The position numbers and the translations under genes were made by a program. The notes under the pieces are model-generated. The model was not told the DNA's origin. It did not search any database and saw only the letters and a list, made by a program, of their open reading frames with translations. DNA of 64,000 bases from the NCBI GenBank assembly GCA_013398055.1, contig VZRS01007550.1, positions 344,578 to 408,577 of the forward strand, in the 5' to 3' direction. Source of the stretch: Ifrita kowaldi. Lineage: Eukaryota > Chordata > Aves > Passeriformes > Cinclosomatidae. Every line of letters begins with the position of its first letter. Position 1 is the stretch's first letter. Positions 13,601 to 26,123 of this stretch are shown one piece after another.

Positions 13601-14871
13601 AAACCAGTGGTAAGCACATTTCTGCCACAGTGAGACTGATAATGGTTTCTGCTAAAGTCTTTTTAATGATTCAATTTGAAGCAGTGATTTCCAGAGGAAG
13701 GAAACTCCATTTGTTAGGGGTCTTTTATTTTAATTCTTTCTATATGAAAAGCGTAGCAGAGAATAAAAAAAATATTTTCTGCTTTTTTAATTTTCCAGAC
13801 TTGCAAAATAGCTGCATGTAGAACAGGAATGTGTCACTCCCCAAAACAAAAGCTTTGTTCGTGGAATAAGATGATGTGACTGCAGATCCTATGGCCTCTT
13901 TTCTATTCCAAGAAAATTCCAGGCTTTTGGACACTGCAAAAATTAACTGACATGACTGCCATTGCTTACATGGTTTTAAGTATATTTGCAGTTCCACTTT
14001 ACCTCAAATTGGAGAGCAGTGACTCAGATGACTCCTTATATAGAGAGCTTTACTTCTCTGCTGCCACAATGATGATTGATACCTGTGCTGAGCACAGGAA
14101 TAAACGTGAATTTGTGTCTGTTCCTTCAGGTTCATACAGGTGGCAGATGACTTTCCAAGTGCAAGCAGTCCACCTCTGCATTTCCCCTTCTGTCTCCTTA
14201 CTGAGCTGTTGGCAGGCTCTCCTGATCCTGATTTTTAGTTCTGTGCAAGCACATGAAGTGTTTAAAAAAGGAAAAAAATAAATACAGAAACATTAGTGAG
14301 GAGCTTGTATTTGTGTGATGAGAAATGTTAGTTACATAATGTATGATTCGCTGTAATTCAGGAAATGGAATGAGGGCAGTGCCCAAACTTGCCTGAAATC
14401 AGTGCACGACTGGGCTGCAGTAAATTAAGTCCCAAGTGGTGTTCTTTTAAAATCCCTTGCTGTGGACAGTGTGGAGCACTGAGAGTCTGTTCTTGAATGC
14501 TGATCTTGATTTAGAGAACTCAAGCTCAGACAACAGAGTCAAAATTTAAGTGTATATTTGTATGTATGTACAGCAGCCACCTTAAGATGACTTTTTTTAT
14601 AAAAAGGGCAAAGCCCATTTGTTAGTCTTGTATATTTGAACATTTTATTGATTTTGATAGAGCTTTGCACCAAATTTCTTACATGGGTAGACCATCTCAT
14701 TAAACACTTTCTACTTGCTTTATAAACTTGGTCAAGAGTCCTAAAGATCTTTCCAGCATTGGAAAGCAAACAGCAGTGTCAGCTTTCTGTGGTGGCACAG
14801 ACCAACCACGTTGAAGCCTTGGATTGTATGAAGGGAATGTTTGAACTGTGGTGGTTTAAAGAATTCCAGAT
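7637..14871. other. Intron-like stretch, no repeat body seen
   Basis: About 7.2 kb without a recognisable mobile element. It holds the AT dinucleotide tract at 9701-9731, short T-rich patches (8776-8800, 9606-9646, 10650), and several AT-rich blocks that look like conserved noncoding sequence (10915-11010, 12600-12830, 13430-13625). A strong acceptor at 11161-11183 is followed by a 39-codon open frame that ends in TGA, with a possible donor at GAAG/GTGAAA (11214). Its exit phase does not fit the neighbouring candidate exon at 18487, so I do not call it. Confidence 0.5.
9701..9731. repeat. AT dinucleotide microsatellite
   Basis: The core is an uninterrupted (AT)9 at 9714-9731, preceded by an imperfect ATATATATGTAC block. 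It is a short and probably polymorphic tract. Confidence 0.9.
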
Positions 14872-14927
14872 TTTTGTTAGTTTGTTTTTTGTTTTTTGTG
14901 GTGTTTTTTTGTTGTTGTTTTTGTTTT

Positions 14928-14966
<39 letters not shown>
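14872..14966. repeat. Poly-T tract (37 T) with TTTG-rich flank
   Basis: A TTTG/GTTTT-rich segment runs into 37 consecutive T at 14930-14966, the longest homopolymer in the window. On the minus strand this is a long poly-A. Immediately upstream in minus sense, at about the usual mRNA spacing, there is an ATTAAA hexamer (15006-15001). The tract could therefore be the tail of a minus-strand processed retrocopy rather than simple slippage. No gene is recognisable in the adjacent body. Confidence 0.85.
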
Positions 14967-14967
<1 letters not shown>

Positions 14968-17900
14968 TGGGCATCCAGGCTTAGTGAATTGAGGCAAATA
15001 ATTTAATTTTAGGTCATCTATCCAAGACAAAGTCTTCCGCTTCCTAGGGGCCTGGATTTTTAGTAGTTTCCTGTATTCACATTGCTGTGCTTTGAGGTGA
15101 CTAAAAGCAATTTGGTTTTAGATGTATCATGGTGCGTCTTCTCAAATCTACTTCAACATTTTCAGGCATCTCCCAAGTAAAACTAAGAGGATCGTTGCCT
15201 TACCTTTGTGAGGGTCATAATTATTTGTAAAATGGTGTGTGAAAAACTTACTGGATTTTTGAGACACTGCTCAGCAGACTGGATAATGTAATCCCAGTGA
15301 AACCTCTTAGTCTGAAATGTTGCAGCTCACTCTCAGCTGATCAGCTATGAAGTTAAAATCATCTCCTTTTCAGCAGCTGCACTTTGTCTTGCCCTTTGAA
15401 TTGCAAAGCCTTTTAGGGCAGGGCCTCAGCTGACCACAGGGTTGAGACAGTCACGGATCCTCATGACTTTTCAGTATTGAAATATAAATCCCTTTCTTCT
15501 GGAGCTGCTCAGAATGGGAGAAAGTGGTTGTGGTGAAGAAGTAGCTCTTAGCTGATTTCCTGCATGTATGAGGGGATAGGCTGTCATCTTTTGTGCTTGA
15601 CTATTGTTCATCACGTTTTTGTATTTCTGACATGCACAGGAAGTTCTTAAAAATGTTTCAAGTCTTGATTTCTCTTTTTAAGCAATCCCTAGGATGATTC
15701 CTAGGCTGATTAGCATTCAGAACGTGCTGATGGGTAATGCAACTTTACTGGTAAATAATCTGGTTTACATTTGAGTTTAAATGATTTTTTCTGTAGTCAA
15801 AATGTGGGGAAAGGGGAATTTCAGCAGAAAATGAAGGGAAGGAATTTCTCTCTGTTCCACCTTTTGCAAGTGAGTTGTGCCATTGGGAAAAAAAAGAAGT
15901 TAAGAGAGAGACTACCAAAGGAGAGCATTGTCCTACTTTTCGTGTTTTGTGACTTAAAAATTATAAATTATTTAACTCCTTGCATTGCTTTAAACAGTAC
16001 ATAAAGGGAAGTTTTACGTGCAAACTCCCCAGAATCTGGGTGTCATGGATGTTTGAAAAATGAACAAAGATGCAGTGTTCTGCAGCCCCTCATCTTCTGG
16101 CATTTTCTTTCAAGTTCAAAATCACAAATAGCTGCACTTCCCTTTTCTCTGTTGAACAGAGAAACTGGTGACAGAAGCTCCTCAGACAGCTCATTGTGTC
16201 TTCCCATGCTGCTTCCAGGATTGCAGGGATGTCCCAGGTAAAACTAACGGGTTCATTGCTTTCCATTTGGCACACTGACAGTGTGGGCTCACCTCTGATC
16301 ACATCCTGTTCTCCACCATGGATATTTCTCATTGGATCTGTGTCATGCTCAGCTTTCTGCTGCTCAGAGCAACTTGGTACACTTAATTTCCTTGGGGTTT
16401 CGTGGCTCTGAATGTGGCACCTACTCTCTGAACCCTGACTTCTGTTGGGGTCCTTGATGCTTCCCTGTGACTTTTCAGTGTTTGTTCACAGCCAGTTAAA
16501 CTAAGTGTTGTAGCACTGCCTCTTCCCTGCTTTCCCAGCGACATTCCCTTTTGGATAGCAGGCTGTTTTATAGCAGAGCCCTTGCACAGTGCACATGAAC
16601 CATGAAGATTTTATGTTTTTAATAACACAGTGTACAGCTGCTGAAGGTGCTACTGGTAAATCACCCCAAACACAAAAGGGAATGAAATTTTCTCTGCCTT
16701 TTCATGAATCTATCAGATGAGGTTAGCTGTCTTTTTTGGAGTCTTTCCAATTTGAAACAGACTTTTCTGTTTCTGCATAAACATGACACTGTCTTTGACT
16801 TCACTTCTTTATTGCTCTCTTTGTGGATTAAATGTTTTCATTTCTGCTGCTTTGTGGGATCTGGGTTTCTTTCCTGTGTTTGATGCTACAGAATCTTTTG
16901 CCCTGGGTCTGTCAGCTCTCAGTTGTGCATCAAGTGGACCTGTGTGTGCAGTTCATTGGAAATGCTCACAAGCAAATTTCATAGGAAATGACCATTCATA
17001 TTTCACAAAACAAATTACTGCACTCCCACATTTCCGTAGACGTTCTCACTGTACTGGGATAATTAATAAATACAAAATGACAGGGCATGAATTGTGTTGA
17101 ATTAATTTAGGTTGTTAGCTGTGAATCTGACATCTGAATGCAGCCAGCAGAGCCATCTATGCTATAATAATATTCTTGTGAAAGCCCAGCAGTCTAAGAT
17201 TATAAAATATGCACCTATATGCCTGAGCTTACACTTTTTTCATTGTATTTCTATACATATCTATGCAAACATAACTCCCCCCTGCACTGGAAGTTACTGG
17301 GTAGTCACTGATGAGACTCCCATGGTCCATTTTTTTCTCTGCAAGTTCTATGGGAGTCTTCTTGAGGTCTCATGTAGTCAGTGCGATTTTCAACTCAGTG
17401 TAATGAATGGAGCAATTTACAGCCACAGCTGAAAATTATTACCAGACAGTCATGCCTCTGGATTTCTCCTGCCTTTTTTATAGCAAGAAATATTTTGGTG
17501 GCCTGCTATTATTGACAGCTTTGTTGGGAGCTTTCTGACAGTAATAAAAAAGCCCCTCCAGTACAACAGCTAATTCGAGATTTATGGAGCGTGTGGAATT
17601 TTACTCCAAGACTGAACGTGCGCATAATCAGGAAGCAGAGTCTGAATACAGGGAAATGGAGGAGGGCATTGCCCCTCATTCTGCTCAATGGACCATAAAC
17701 CACCTGCTGTTTTGAGTGCCATGCCACCACAGAAGCTGGAGCCTTTCCAACCTACTAAGTCATTTTCAGCCATGTGTTTAAACACTGAAAAGGCATGAAG
17801 GATGAAGAATATATATCTTCCCTAACTTTTTTTTTTTGGTCAGCTTCATCCTCCTCTCCTTGTTGCATCCTTTTGTGTTTTCTCTTGTGTCTCTATTTGC

Positions 17901-18486
17901 AACTTCTTCTGTCTTTATAATGTACTTTTTAATATGTTTTCTGTATTGTCTCACTTTGGACCTTTAAGTCATGTATTGATACTCAGATTGGTTTGTGGGT
18001 AATTAGGCCTTTCAAAAGCATTTGAACAAAGTTAATATTGCAAGGCTAATTTTTAAGGTCCTGGCTCTTTTGTAGGTTTAAAGGGAAAGCTTCCCTTTAA
18101 AATCTTTATCAAGACTGAAGCTCAACAATTGTCTGTGCACAGCAAAAGTGCTGAAATGTGACTTCATAAGCATTGGTTCCGTAAACTCTTGACCCTTCCT
18201 TCCTAGTTTGCTTGGGCAAATTCCTGTACCTGCTGAATATACACTGGATGAACCAGCACACAAAAAACCTGGGACCAGATGCCTTCCATGTCCTGAAGTG
18301 GGCAAAGAGTTGAGCTAAAATTGCCCTAAGCAAGCACCTGACCTGGAGAGAACTTCACCAGTGGAAGTTTCTGAAAAGTATGAAATTCAGTGACAATCAC
18401 TTATTAATGTGAAAAGTAGCTCACTGTTATAGCACTTTTATCACAATGAACACTTGTAATTTTGGTTTCATCCTGCTCTCTCCCAG
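14967..18486. other. Noncoding stretch with two diverged similar segments
   Basis: No recognised transposon. Segments 15163-15208 and 16224-16269 resemble each other (about 36 of 46 positions match when aligned by eye), which suggests an ancient duplicated or unnamed repeat. Two exon-like segments with open frames, 15797-15869 and 16160-16237, have good acceptors but fit no phase chain. An AT-rich block at 17433-17600 looks like a conserved noncoding element. A short T run lies at 17828-17838. Confidence 0.5.
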
Positions 18487-18626
18487 GGCTCTATTTTGCA
18501 CCTATGGAGGGTTTTGGTCTCTTTCACTGAAGTCAAGTTTCCTGCAAAACCTGGGGGAAAACGTTTAGTGCTGCAGACAGCAGTGGTTATTCCTGCTGAG
18601 TTTATTGGTCTTGGCATCTGTTACAG
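18487..18626 (+). CDS. Candidate coding exon B (unrecognised gene)
   Basis: The acceptor is strong: an unbroken pyrimidine tract (TTTCATCCTGCTCTCTCCCAG, ending at 18486). The donor is TTACAG/GTAATT. The segment is 140 nt long. Frame 0 is open for 46 codons plus two bases (AG), and both other frames contain stops. The text includes ILHLWRVLVSFTEVKF, then a basic turn PAKPGGKRLVLQ, then AEFIGLGICY, again alternating hydrophobic residues. Entry phase 0 matches the exit of 7487-7636. Exit phase 2 matches the one-base entry of 32322-32383, which completes a serine codon. I do not recognise the protein. Chance cannot be excluded. Confidence 0.38.
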
Positions 18627-21600
18627 GTAATTTTGGATTTTTGAGGTTGGAGTCCATGACCTTAACTGACTCTGCCCTGTATTTTCTTGCCCTGTTCCAA
18701 AAATTCCAAAACAGTGAAGATGCAGGCAGGTTTTTCCAGGTGTGAAATCCTCACAAAGTCTTTCACAGCCTTGCAGGCATCAGAGTGAGGGTTCACTCAG
18801 CATTTGAACTCTAGGTTCCCTGAGTACCGAAACTTTGGGGTTTGTTTGTAAGCCCAGGGAACCTCAGCATTGACAAAGGCTCGGCATCTGCATCTTTCCT
18901 ACCCCTCACAGGTCCCCAGGGAAGGGCACACGTAGCAATGAGAGCAATTTGTGTCTGGCTGAAGGAGCAGCATGTCTGTGTTTTGACTTTTCTTGAAGTC
19001 TGGTGTTTCAGGTTTCTTCCCAGGTGTGAGGAATGCTCACGATGCTCTTCCTTCCTCTTACCCAGACATTCAAATCCACCTCTCACCTTTGGTAGGAACC
19101 AACTCGTTACCTTGTGTTGTGAATTGAGATGCTTGCTCTCTCCTGGGAGACACTACACATGTTTTAAAAATCCACTAGATCATGCAAGAAACTGAAGTGG
19201 TCACGACTCTGGATCCCAGAAAGCTCCATAATTTTGATGTGAGGATTGGGATGCAGCAATAGTTGTAGTCAGTGAGCTGGGTTTGCTTTGGGATTTGAAA
19301 GGAATAAAACTTCCTGATCTGACCAGTGAGCTGCTGAAGAAAAACACACCCACAAACAAACAAGGATAGAAGAAGCAGCACTGTCACTACCTCAGCCTGA
19401 AAATGCAACCAGCACCATTTCACTGAGTTATTTTTTTAAAGGATATGTCATCCATCTTCAGGGCAAGCCCCAACCTGGGTGTCTTACATGGAGGGTGTTC
19501 TTCAAGGCTTAGTAATTTAAGGTGTAATATTTGCATACAGAGACTCTTTTAGTGTTTGGCTTCAAGCTGGCTCAGGCAGCTACCTGCCAAGTGTAGTGAC
19601 CTTCTCTAAGTCCCATTCTGGGTGCCTGGCTCTATCTGTGGATTAGGTAGAACCCACCTGGACAGTGCTTTCAGCTTGAAATGTCATATAGAGGAGCAGT
19701 GCTGTCTTTTACATTTCTTTTTAGATCTGGGTCTCAGCATGAGCAGTTATTGCTGGGAGTACCAGGCCATGGGTGATGTCTCTTACTCTGGGCTGCAGGG
19801 GAGAAGACAAGAGTGAAGTGTCATTAGTCTCTAGCCTGTAAAATTCAGTATAATTTCATTGCTTTTGTCTTCTGGTTTGTTACACTCTTTGGTGTGTGGC
19901 CTGGTAGGATAGTGAGGGCAAACACCCATCATTTATTAATTCATTAAGGCAATGTCTCACAGCTTGGTCATCCTGGCAAAGTTGGATTTTTTCAGCTGTG
20001 TTAGTTCTGAGTCATCTCAACCTCAGCCATGAGAATATGGGATCACAACCAACAGCCTGGATCAACACACAATCCTTTGTTTTCTGCTGCAGTGCCAAGC
20101 TGAGAAGCTGCAAATGTGCCTGTAGTGAATCAAAAGTTTTTGGTTGCCGCTTCCAACTGTGGCTTTTTTAGAGTTAAAGGGAATTTCTAAACTACCTTCC
20201 AATATATTTAATTTTGGAATGCAGCTAAATTTAACTATTTATATTTTAGACTGTGGGTTTGAGTTTTAGTTTATCAATGCTTAAACATCCCCAAACTTAC
20301 ACAATTAAAAGATTTCTTTTAATTTCTGCTTTAGGAGGATATACATACATACACCAAGGCACTGAGAAAGGTTTCTTTCTGTGCACAGCTAAGGAAGCAA
20401 CTTAATATTAAAATATCATAGCAAAAATGGATATTGGCTATTAAATATGAGAGTAATAGATGGGATTTGAGGTAATTCTGTAAGCTATGTACATGGCTAT
20501 GCAGATAATTCATATTTTAATATTGATGGCAAACATATTCATACTAAAATATGTATAGAAAAAAGGAAATTGACTATTAAAGATGTATGTAAAGAGAAAA
20601 ATGTAAATGATATTTGGAAAGTGATACGCCAACTATGATCTACCCTGACAGCTTTTCTTTTTCAATTTGCAAGTTGGAAAGAACGAAATCAGATTACAAG
20701 GAAAACTATTCTGTACCAGAGTAATGCACAAAATATTATTCAGATGGTAGAAGTCCTTTGTTGTGAATACATCCCAAATTAAATAATAAATGGAAATGCA
20801 TTGAGCAGTCATACTGCAGAGAATAAGATACTGAAATCTGACTTAAATTTAAAAATAGCCCTCCCTAGGCTGGCAGAAATGGCTATGGAGAGACACTTCC
20901 AAGAGTAGCTTTTTGTGCATTTCCCTGGGGCATTCCTCTCTGGCTGCCACAGGGGCCACTACAGCAACTGTGTGGAGAAAAATATTTGTCAGTGCTAACA
21001 GATGTTCATCTTAAACTTTGAGATGCTCATTTTCTGTAAACCTGACCTTGGGGTGTAATGTGGGGGCACAAGAGGACAAGAGCTCCAGCCCGGGCATGGG
21101 CTCAGCTGCAGGATACTCTGCCATGCCTCAGTTTCTCACCTTCCATCTTCCTTTTCCCCACTGACTTTGGGCTGCATCAGCAGCCTTTATCATGCTTTGG
21201 ATGTGCAAAATATTTCAGTGGATGAACAAGAAACTCCCAATGCCCCATGGAAGTGTGCCTGTGCTTTCTGTGGCGTTTCCTTTGGAGAAGGATGCTTTGC
21301 TTTTGGGAGTCACCGGTACGTGCGCGACCATTCAGACACACCGAAGGAAGTGAGGGTTTAAGGGAAATTTTAATAATGGAACTTTGCATCACAGCTCCTG
21401 CCATGCAGCAGTAAAGCAATCTTCTACCAGCTCTCACTTCCCATGCAGATCTATGTAGTGAAACAAAGAAATTTTCATGGTAGATTTAGGACTAGAACTT
21501 AAAAACAATTCATAAAAGTGTGTGTGTGTTTCAGTCAATCAGATGTGAGCCTCCGTTTTTCCTTTATGTAGACATTGTCAATATTTTGTAGTTTTAAAAT

Positions 21601-24600
21601 GTTGTTAGTGTAAGAAAAGTAGATTCTCATGGCTGAGCATGTTGCTTTTAAATAATTTCGGGTTTTTTCACTACTTGAACATTTTCCTCTGTTACTCATT
21701 AAAAATTTTTGTCTAACACTGAAGGCAGTTTGGGTAAGCAGTGAGCCATTCTGTTCTTCTGGGTGCAGGTATTTATTCTTTGGTGGATGCCTGTTTTGAT
21801 GGTACCTGAGCAGCAAAGGAGTGCATAGGCAGTGCAGGAGGGGATAGGGGATGTGGGTGAAGTGTTTTGAATATGTCTTCGTGGTACCTTGCTGAAAAAC
21901 TTGGAGGAGATTCTTCACTTAATACCTTTGAATGATTTTTAGCTATTCTATGGCCTTGCCTCTTCCCTTTTCCTCTCTGGGTACTCGAATGGATGTAGAA
22001 AAGAGGAGGAGCAGAAGAGTGGTGTGTACCTGAGCACGGTGTGATTAGATTTATGTGGTCTCTGCTTGAAGAAGGTCTAACAATGCCCAGAGCACAGAGA
22101 CAGCACTGGAAATCATGCTAAAAAACCCTGGAAAATTTGGTGTTCACTAGGGTTGTGTTCAGGTTGATGTCAGTGTTACCCAAGAGCTGCCTGAACTTTC
22201 TGTCTAAAGCTCCGATTCACAAATTCCCTTTCCAGGCACACTTAAGTTTACTTTAGTCTGGTAAAACATCAGTGTGTTAGGCTTTGGGCTCCCAGGTCTT
22301 ATATTCATACTTATTTGCTGTTCCAAATTAGGACAAGATGGTGCGGGATCAGTGAACTGAAGAGGCAGATGAAATTTGAAAGCATTTACTTGTGTGCTAC
22401 AGGGAGAAAGTAATGAGGTGTTCTGCCTGAACCCGTAATAATTTAAAAGTGTCAAAGTGTTCCACAGAAATTTCCTATCAAAGTACCAGTGAGGTGAATT
22501 TTACAAGATCTCTCATCAGTACAAGTTTCCCTTACCCAAGCTGCTGATGTGCTTTTCTCTCCACCCCAGATTAAATACTTTGCCACTAAAGCAGAATTAT
22601 TTCGTCTCAAACGCAGTGCCCAGGTCTCTATGAAACATTAATTTTGTGTCACACAGAAAATGCTTTGAGCACACACGTAATTGACGTGCTTGAAAGAAGG
22701 TGAAGAGACACTGTCAATTGTTTAGGACAGATGGAGAAATGCATGGTCAGGAATTATCCTGTAGGTGGTGGGAGATGTGTACAGCCCATTGCTAGCACAA
22801 AAGTGGCAACTAATATGAAGAATGGGCAAGGTATGAGCAATAGAAAAATATTGTTTATAACCTAAATCTGTTGTGGTTTTCGCTGGTAAAATATCTAAGT
22901 ATTGAGTTGGGACTCTGGTGAGAGATTCTGCTTTTAGAAATCTTCCCCAGCCTCATTGTTTTTGAAACAATATTTTAACAAGTTTCAGATATGAGGGGTG
23001 CTGATCTCTGACTCTGAAAGTTGTTTTACAATATGCAGTCTAGAACAGAACAAACAAAATAAATTGTGACAGTTATAGAGGTATTGTGTTCTTTACACTG
23101 CAGTGAAAAGAAATCATTATGGCTTGGTTTTTGTGCTTTCAGAATAGGAACAAAATGGTTTCAGAATGCTGAATTTTGATAGAAAACAATGAGACTCATT
23201 TATTTTTATATAATTTCATCTATTTTGAGGGTGTCTTTCATTGTTCTGATTTTGCCAGTGCATTTCTCTTTCCTTTTCTTTTTTCCTTTTTAGCTTATTT
23301 CCATTTCACAGTTTCCAAGCAGAGAGTTTCAACTGATATAAATAGGCAAAGTCCTTTGCAAACGTTGAAGTAATTTCTTAATTTAAATTTGCAAGGAACT
23401 GAGTACGCTCGCTTTTAGTTAAGTAATAACTGTTTTTCTCATCATAAGCAGCAGCGTTCTGCTTTTTAAATTAAATAATTACTTTGGAGAGCTTGAAAAG
23501 AATGCGACAGCAGCTGTTGAACCAGTGGAGTCACGCAGAGTTTGTAGTTTTCATCTATCCCTAATAGAAGTTACAGGCATAGAGCAAGAGGAGGATAGAG
23601 TGCTGTTGGCAGGAATTTCTGAAGAGCTCAATTCTTTTGTTTTCCTGCACACCCCAGCGTGGGACAGACAGCAGAGTTGGTAGCTGAATATTTTAGGAGG
23701 AAAGTGTGTGTGTGCATGTCTGGGGGTGTGCTGTGTAGCTGAGTTGTAATGTTTGAGCCTGGCAATGTGTGCAGTGTGGCACTGGAAGATTTGGGAAACA
23801 GTCTGAGGAAAAGCACCTTCAGAATGAGACTGACATAATGAATGTGTTGGTAGATTTTTAATTAGATGAAATTCACTTTGTAAGTTTTACCAGGTGCTCT
23901 TTGGCTCGATTTTCTTAAACCATGTCTGCATTTATGGTACTGGTACCTAACAGTAAAGTCACTCAGTGTAAGAGGTGCTTTGTCCTTTTTGTGCCTTTTC
24001 TCTTTACTGTGCTTTAACCATCAAATTGAAGTTTTAAGGTTGGGTATGAAATTCTCGTTCATTTCTGGCTCCAGGTGTATTTTTTCATTTTCAGCAGCAG
24101 TACAAGACAAAGTGAAAGAAACCTTCATAAGCTCAGCTTTGTTGAAAGATTAACTTGCCAATTTTTTAAACAAGTTCTGTAACATTCTTGAACAGTACAG
24201 GTGGGTGGTGTCCTTTGTGCCAGGGATGTGGGGAAAATACACCTATTTGGAACCATTTTGTCTTCAAAATGTTCAAAATTTTATTGCTCATAGTAAACTT
24301 TCAATATATTTTAGTAAATAATGGCTGAGATTTTAGCTTTAATGAGCATGGTTTGTGGCAATTGGTACTTGGAATCTGCATATATATATTTATTTATTTC
24401 CAGAAGATATTTAAGCAGGCTCTCTTGAATCCAGTTTGGTATTCACCTGACCTAATAATAACTGCCTGGGTCTCTGCTTATTTTCTAGTTATTTCCTACG
24501 TGTGTTTTTTGGCCACTGCTAGGCACTCAGGGGATATTTAGTGGATATAATCATATATCATAAATATACAAGTCCTACCACCTGCATGGTCCAGTACAGC

Positions 24601-26027
24601 CCATTACTTCCTAAGTGAAATTAGGATTTTTTTTTTTTCTGAAGCACTTTTACTTCTATTTATTTAATTTGGATTTCATCCTCCTTTTGCTGCCCAGTTA
24701 CTCAGCACTATTAAGTCCTCTGACATCTATCACGCAGACAAATTCAGCATTTTTAAGTGTTTTGTAGCCTGGAAATCCATATCCAAACCATGAGTGTATG
24801 TTTAAGAAAGATATAAAGGTTTAAACTTGATTAATTCATACTCCAAAGACTCTGAAATTTGAACAATGAGAAAAAGACTCAGTTCTGATTTAATTTTTGC
24901 TGAATTGAAAAAAAAAAGTCGAAACAATTTGGTGCAACTGACTTTTCAGATATGTGGTTTGTATTGCTATTTTTTTATTTCTTTTCAAATAGTGAATTCA
25001 TTTCTTAATCAAGGAAAAAATTGGTAGAGTAAGGTAAAATTAAAAATAGCCAAAATAATAACAGTTTTGCTTAATATGTTGAAGATAGAGTTATGCTGAT
25101 GCTCTTGAAATAAGAGGTTTGTTTCATTCTTCAAGGATTAGTGAGATCTTGGTCATCAAAGAGTGCAGACTGGAGTTTTTTCTGTCTCCTTCATGCATTT
25201 TTAGCTTATTTTTAAATTTTATAGACTCACAGGACAGTTTTTAAAGGCACAATCAACTTAAAAATAGCATTGCCCATAAAGCAAGGTTTCTTATCTGTGT
25301 GTATCTTCTCTTGGAAGATTTTTTTCTAGTTTGAGCTGCATTTATCTTGAAGTCAGAGACCCAAGACGCAGCAATCTCAGCCTTCAGCATATCCGCCAGA
25401 AACCCAGGTTGATATTTTTATTCTGTGTTGTTTCCTGGAACCCTTCACAGAAATATGGCAGAATTATCCATGTCTAGCTCTGTTTAGCAGCACAGAATTA
25501 AAAAAGGGGGCTCCAAACACCTGAAAAAAAATGAGAAATGAAAATAGGTACTGAAGGTAAACTAAAAAAAAAATAAGGGAAAAATGGTGTATTGCTTATT
25601 GTCCATGAAGTATAAGAATACTGAACATTTATTTTTATTCAGAATGTTTTTTTCCCCTTTGAGATATAAAATTCTTTGTGTTTTTACAGGTTTGTTCACT
25701 GCTAAATCTGTAGGTTTCTTACTGGCTCAGCTTCTTTAAGAAATTATTTAAAAATTATTGAAAATAAATAGGCACAATAATGATTAATGTAATGGCCAAA
25801 GAAGTTTCTCAGGGTAGAGAGAAAATCCCGTCCTTCAAGGCTCTGCCTCCTGAACATGGAACCCCACAGTGGTTTCCCAGCCTCTCTTCCAGCACAGCTT
25901 TTCAGCAGCATCCATAATTCATGGCATTAAGTATTAATTTTGGCTTTTATGCTCCAAGGACGTGGCATGTTAGTAACCAATACATTATCCACAGATTTTT
26001 GTTCTTCCTGCACCACCTCACACTTAC

Positions 26028-26123
26028 TGGTAGATGTTGGATGTCTTGTTCCTGGAGAGGCATCAGGTGGGGCAGTGACAGATGAGGCTGTCCCAACAGC
26101 TTTAATGTTTTTCTCCGAGGCAG
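26028..26123 (-). CDS. Candidate minus-strand exon (unrecognised)
   Basis: In minus sense the segment runs from 26123 to 26028. The acceptor ends CACAACAG with a moderate pyrimidine tract, and the donor is ACCA/GTAAGTG. It is 96 nt long, entry and exit phase 1, with 31 open codons. The text is rich in Ser, Thr, Ala and Pro (for example VGTASSVTAPPDASPGTRH), as in a linker or mucin-like stalk. It joins in phase to 45789-45583. I see no domain. The opposite strand is also open here, which weakens the case: the base composition may simply disfavour stops. Confidence 0.22.

Noticed and set aside
14741..15030. Lysine-rich and phenylalanine-rich frames around the poly-T run
   Set aside because: Direct product of the homopolymer.
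20674..20720. 47-nt exon-like segment reading LERTKSDYKENYSVP
   Set aside because: The donor (GTAATG) is weak. The segment at 18487-18626 already supplies the same phase step (0 to 2) with better sites, and the two cannot both precede 32322.
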